DNA of 9,541 nt, taken from contig JAHIOK010000102.1 in NCBI GenBank assembly GCA_018895315.1, forward strand, positions 1-9,541, read 5' to 3'. The notes under the pieces are model-generated. The model ran no database searches and was not told where the DNA came from. It was given only the letters and a program-made list of their open reading frames with translations. The position numbers and the translations under genes were made by a program. Within the stretch, counting starts at the first letter, position 1, and every line of letters begins with the position of its first letter. This document shows positions 7,363-9,541 of the stretch, piece by piece. This DNA is from Actinomycetota bacterium. GTDB taxonomy: Bacteria > Actinomycetota > Actinomycetes > Actinomycetales > Microbacteriaceae.

Positions 7363-8330
7363 GCTTTCCCGTCCATCGGCCGCGCCGTCTGCGGCAGTCA
7401 CCGGCCGTGCGCCGGCTCGTCCGTGAGACGCACCTCGCGCCGTCGCAGCTCGTACTGCCGATGTTCGTCCGTGAAGGTCTCACCGAGGCCATGCCGATCG
7501 GCTCGATGCCCGGCGTCATGCAGCACTCCCTCGACTCGCTGCGTCGTGCCGCGGTGGATGCCGCCGCCGCCGGTGTCGGCGGAGTCATGCTGTTCGGCGT
7601 GCCCGAGGTGCGCGACGCACGGGGCTCGGGAGCCGATGATCCGGCGGGGGTGCTGAACGTCGCGACCGCGGCGGTCGCGGCCGAGGTGGGCGACGCGCTC
7701 GTCGTGCAGACCGATCTGTGCCTCGACGAATTCACCGACCACGGGCACTGCGGTGTGCTGGCGGCATCCGGTGCGGTCGACAACGACGCGACGCTCGAAC
7801 GCTACGCCGCGATGGGCCTCGCGCAGGCGCGCGCCGGCTCCACGATGCTCGGACTCTCGGGAATGATGGACGGCCAGGTCGGGGTCGTGCGCGCGGCGCT
7901 TGATGCTGAAGGCTTCACCGACACCATGATCCTGGCCTACTCGGCCAAGTATGCGGGCGCGTTCTACGGCCCGTTCCGCGAGGCTGTCGACTCGCAGCTG
8001 CAGGGCGATCGCCGCACGTATCAGCTCGATCCCGGCAACGGACGAGAGGGAGTGCGCGAGGCTCTTCTCGATGTCGACGAGGGTGCGGATGTCGTGATGG
8101 TCAAGCCCGCCCTGCCTTACCTCGACGTGCTCGCCGAGGTGCGCGCGGCCGTCGATGTGCCGGTGTGGGCGTACCAGGTATCAGGCGAGTTCGCGATGGT
8201 CGAGGCCGCCGCGGCCCACGGCTGGATCGACCGCCGCGGCGCGATCACCGAATCACTCCTCGCAATACGCCGTGCCGGCGCCGACGCCATCCTGACCTAC
8301 TGGGCCGTCGAAGCCGCCGCCTGGCTCTGA
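7359..8330 (+). CDS. hemB: Delta-aminolevulinic acid dehydratase (porphobilinogen synthase) HemB
   Basis: It condenses two 5-aminolevulinate molecules into porphobilinogen. It has 323 residues, a typical length. Seen: [16 protein letters not shown] at 9-24; [11 protein letters not shown] at 30-40; the metal loop [15 protein letters not shown] at 118-132; the two Schiff-base lysines Lys197 in [16 protein letters not shown] and Lys249 in [11 protein letters not shown]; and [10 protein letters not shown] at 271-280. In the metal loop only two of the three classical zinc cysteines are present (Cys121 and Cys131); the middle one is Asp123, a mixed arrangement known in this family. The segment before MMDG reads [10 protein letters not shown] rather than the common AGADxVAPSD/G. 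The GTG at 7359 overlaps the hemD stop by four bases and is the first start compatible with the family N-terminus. Confidence 0.95.
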   Translation: MSFPVHRPRRLRQSPAVRRLVRETHLAPSQLVLPMFVREGLTEAMPIGSMPGVMQHSLDSLRRAAVDAAAAGVGGVMLFGVPEVRDARGSGADDPAGVLNVATAAVAAEVGDALVVQTDLCLDEFTDHGHCGVLAASGAVDNDATLERYAAMGLAQARAGSTMLGLSGMMDGQVGVVRAALDAEGFTDTMILAYSAKYAGAFYGPFREAVDSQLQGDRRTYQLDPGNGREGVREALLDVDEGADVVMVKPALPYLDVLAEVRAAVDVPVWAYQVSGEFAMVEAAAAHGWIDRRGAITESLLAIRRAGADAILTYWAVEAAAWL

Positions 8331-8333
8331 CGC

Positions 8334-8350
8334 CGCCCCCGGGCGGGGCG
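8334..8350 (+). terminator. GC-rich hairpin just after hemB
   Basis: CGCCCC (8334-8339) and GGGGCG (8345-8350) form a 6-base all-GC stem with a 5-base loop, beginning three bases after the hemB stop. There is no T-run directly after it, only a moderately T-rich stretch about 15-20 bases on. Its position makes a weak terminator of the hemC-D-B unit plausible. Confidence 0.3.
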
Positions 8351-8396
8351 CCCTCGGTTATCGGGTTCTTCTGGGTGGTCGGGCCGCGGGTGACCG

Positions 8397-8458
8397 CGCG
8401 AGACGTGAGAAAAGCACAACCGTGATGGGACTTTATTGTGCTTCTTTGACGTCTCGCG
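8397..8458. repeat. Imperfect 23-base inverted repeat in an AT-rich intergenic island
   Basis: Left arm 8397-8419 and right arm 8436-8458 match at 20 of 23 positions when one is reverse-complemented, around a 16-base centre (8420-8435). The outer ten bases (CGCGAGACGT) and the inner eight (AAGCACAA) are perfect. As RNA, one of the three mismatches is a G-U pair. By hand count, 8403-8450 is about 44% GC against roughly 70% around it. It lies between hemB and hemL and encodes nothing plausible. It could be a dispersed palindromic element, a small MITE remnant, a bidirectional terminator, or an operator; the sequence alone does not say which. Confidence 0.8.
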
Positions 8459-8517
8459 GCTCGTGGGCGGGGAGCCGGGGCGGCGGCGCGATGCCGCAGA
8501 CTGAATGCTGAACACGC

Positions 8518-8522
8518 GAAAG
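8518..8522 (+). promoter_or_regulatory. Ribosome-binding site of hemL
   Basis: AAAGG ends eight bases before the hemL ATG, within the purine-rich AAAGGCGAGAGC. It supports the start at 8531. No clear promoter was recognised in the rest of the 200-base hemB-hemL gap. Confidence 0.45.
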
Positions 8523-8530
8523 GCGAGAGC

Positions 8531-9541
8531 ATGACCGACCGCAACGAAGAACTGTTCGCCCACGCCCGCCGGATCATCCCCGGCGGCGTCAACTCCCCGG
8601 TGCGGGCCTATGGCTCCGTCGGCGGGGCGCCGCGGTTCATGACATCAGCGAGCGGCCCGTACATCACCGACGCCGAGGGTCGCGAGTACGTCGACCTGGT
8701 CGCATCCTGGGGCCCGGCTCTGCTCGGGCACGCACATCCGGAGGTCGTCGAGGCCGTGCGGGATGCCGCATCCCGGGGCCTCTCGTTCGGTGCGCCGACC
8801 GGCGCCGAGGTCGAGCTGGCCGATCTGATCGCCGCACGGGTGGGCGTGGGCGACCGTGGGCCCGTCGAGCGCGTGCGCCTGGTGTCGACCGGCACCGAGG
8901 CGACGATGACCGCGATCCGCCTCGCCCGCGGATTCACCGGCCGTGACCTCCTCGTGAAATTCGCCGGCCACTACCACGGCCACTCGGATGGGCTTCTGGC
9001 CGCCGCCGGTTCGGGCGTCGCAACCCTCGCCCTGCCCGATTCGGCCGGTGTACCGGTCCCGATCGCGGCGCAGACCCTCGTCATCGGTTACAACGATCTC
9101 GACGCCGTCGTCGAGGTCTTCGCGGCGCACGGCGACCGCATCGCCGCCGTCATCGTCGAGGCCGCAGCGGCCAACATGGGCGTCGTAGCTCCACTGCCCG
9201 GTTTCAACGCGGCCCTCGCCGACATCGCCCATGCGCACGGCGCGCTGCTGATCATCGACGAAGTGCTCACCGGATTCCGGGTGCACCGCGCAGGGTTCTG
9301 GGGCCTGCAGCAAGAGGCCGGCGAGACCTACACCCCCGACCTCTTCACGTTCGGCAAGGTCGTCGGCGGAGGAATGCCGCTCGCCGCTCTGGGCGGCCGT
9401 GCCGACGTCATGGACATGCTCGCCCCCGTCGGCCCGGTTTACCAGGCCGGCACCCTGAGCGGCAATCCGCTCTCGGTCGCGGCCGGCATCGCGACGCTCC
9501 GGCTCGCGACGCCCGAGGTGTACGAACGAGTGGATGCCGCG
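8531..9541 (+). CDS. hemL: Glutamate-1-semialdehyde 2,1-aminomutase HemL (3' end cut by window)
   Basis: This pyridoxal-phosphate enzyme moves the amino group of glutamate-1-semialdehyde to give 5-aminolevulinate, following HemA. 337 codons are visible; the family is about 430 residues, so roughly the last fifth is missing. Seen: [21 protein letters not shown] at 12-32; the [15 protein letters not shown] block at 119-133; GHYHGHSDG at 146-154; the cofactor-binding Asp243 in [12 protein letters not shown]; the Schiff-base Lys276 in [13 protein letters not shown]; and [13 protein letters not shown] at 307-319. These distinguish it from other class III aminotransferases. The ATG at 8531 gives the standard family N-terminus. 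It is separated from hemB by 200 bases containing a palindromic element, so it may be a separate transcription unit despite its pathway link. Confidence 0.95.
   Translation, partial: MTDRNEELFAHARRIIPGGVNSPVRAYGSVGGAPRFMTSASGPYITDAEGREYVDLVASWGPALLGHAHPEVVEAVRDAASRGLSFGAPTGAEVELADLIAARVGVGDRGPVERVRLVSTGTEATMTAIRLARGFTGRDLLVKFAGHYHGHSDGLLAAAGSGVATLALPDSAGVPVPIAAQTLVIGYNDLDAVVEVFAAHGDRIAAVIVEAAAANMGVVAPLPGFNAALADIAHAHGALLIIDEVLTGFRVHRAGFWGLQQEAGETYTPDLFTFGKVVGGGMPLAALGGRADVMDMLAPVGPVYQAGTLSGNPLSVAAGIATLRLATPEVYERVDAA

Noticed and set aside
8482..8496. GCGGC/GCCGC inverted repeat before hemL
   Set aside because: The arms are only five bases of pure G/C in GC-rich DNA, so chance is the simplest explanation.
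8331..8530. Riboswitch or small protein gene in the hemB-hemL gap
   Set aside because: No known riboswitch core was recognised and the short frames crossing the gap are antisense or lack start signals; the palindrome is better reported as an unexplained repeat.

Overview
The window is a heme biosynthesis locus from a high-GC Gram-positive bacterium. The strong G/C third-position bias, frequent GTG starts, 4-base ATGA/GTGA overlaps and an actinobacterial-type HemQ point to Actinobacteria. The gene order and protein style look most like Microbacteriaceae, possibly Microbacterium; that placement is a recognition-level inference, not a computed one. No rRNA, tRNA, CRISPR array, insertion sequence or phage module was seen.

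Layout. At the left edge the N-terminal two thirds of hemA (glutamyl-tRNA reductase) runs leftwards off the window. A 74-base divergent promoter region separates it from a rightward run: hemE, hemY (CgoX-type coproporphyrinogen oxidase), three small membrane-associated genes (a YtxH-like protein, a phage-holin-superfamily/DUF1469-type protein and a DUF3618-type protein), hemQ (coproheme decarboxylase), hemC, hemD, hemB, a 200-base intergenic region, then hemL cut by the right edge. Genes within hemE-hemY, the three-gene cassette, and hemC-hemD-hemB are translationally coupled or nearly so.

How they work together. HemA and HemL make 5-aminolevulinate from glutamyl-tRNA (C5 pathway). HemB, HemC and HemD convert it to uroporphyrinogen III, and HemE gives coproporphyrinogen III. 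HemY/CgoX plus HemQ/ChdC mark the coproporphyrin-dependent branch found in Gram-positive bacteria. The ferrochelatase of that branch (CpfC/HemH) is not in the window and must lie elsewhere, perhaps past the edges.

Most of the window is therefore well-understood metabolism, and I do not see a new defence, mobile or toxin system. The features that deserve a second look are an AT-rich 23-base imperfect inverted repeat between hemB and hemL, a marked excess of GGATGC/GCATCC words, the small membrane-gene cassette inside the heme cluster, a rare-codon insertion in HemC, and an apparently leaderless hemA.
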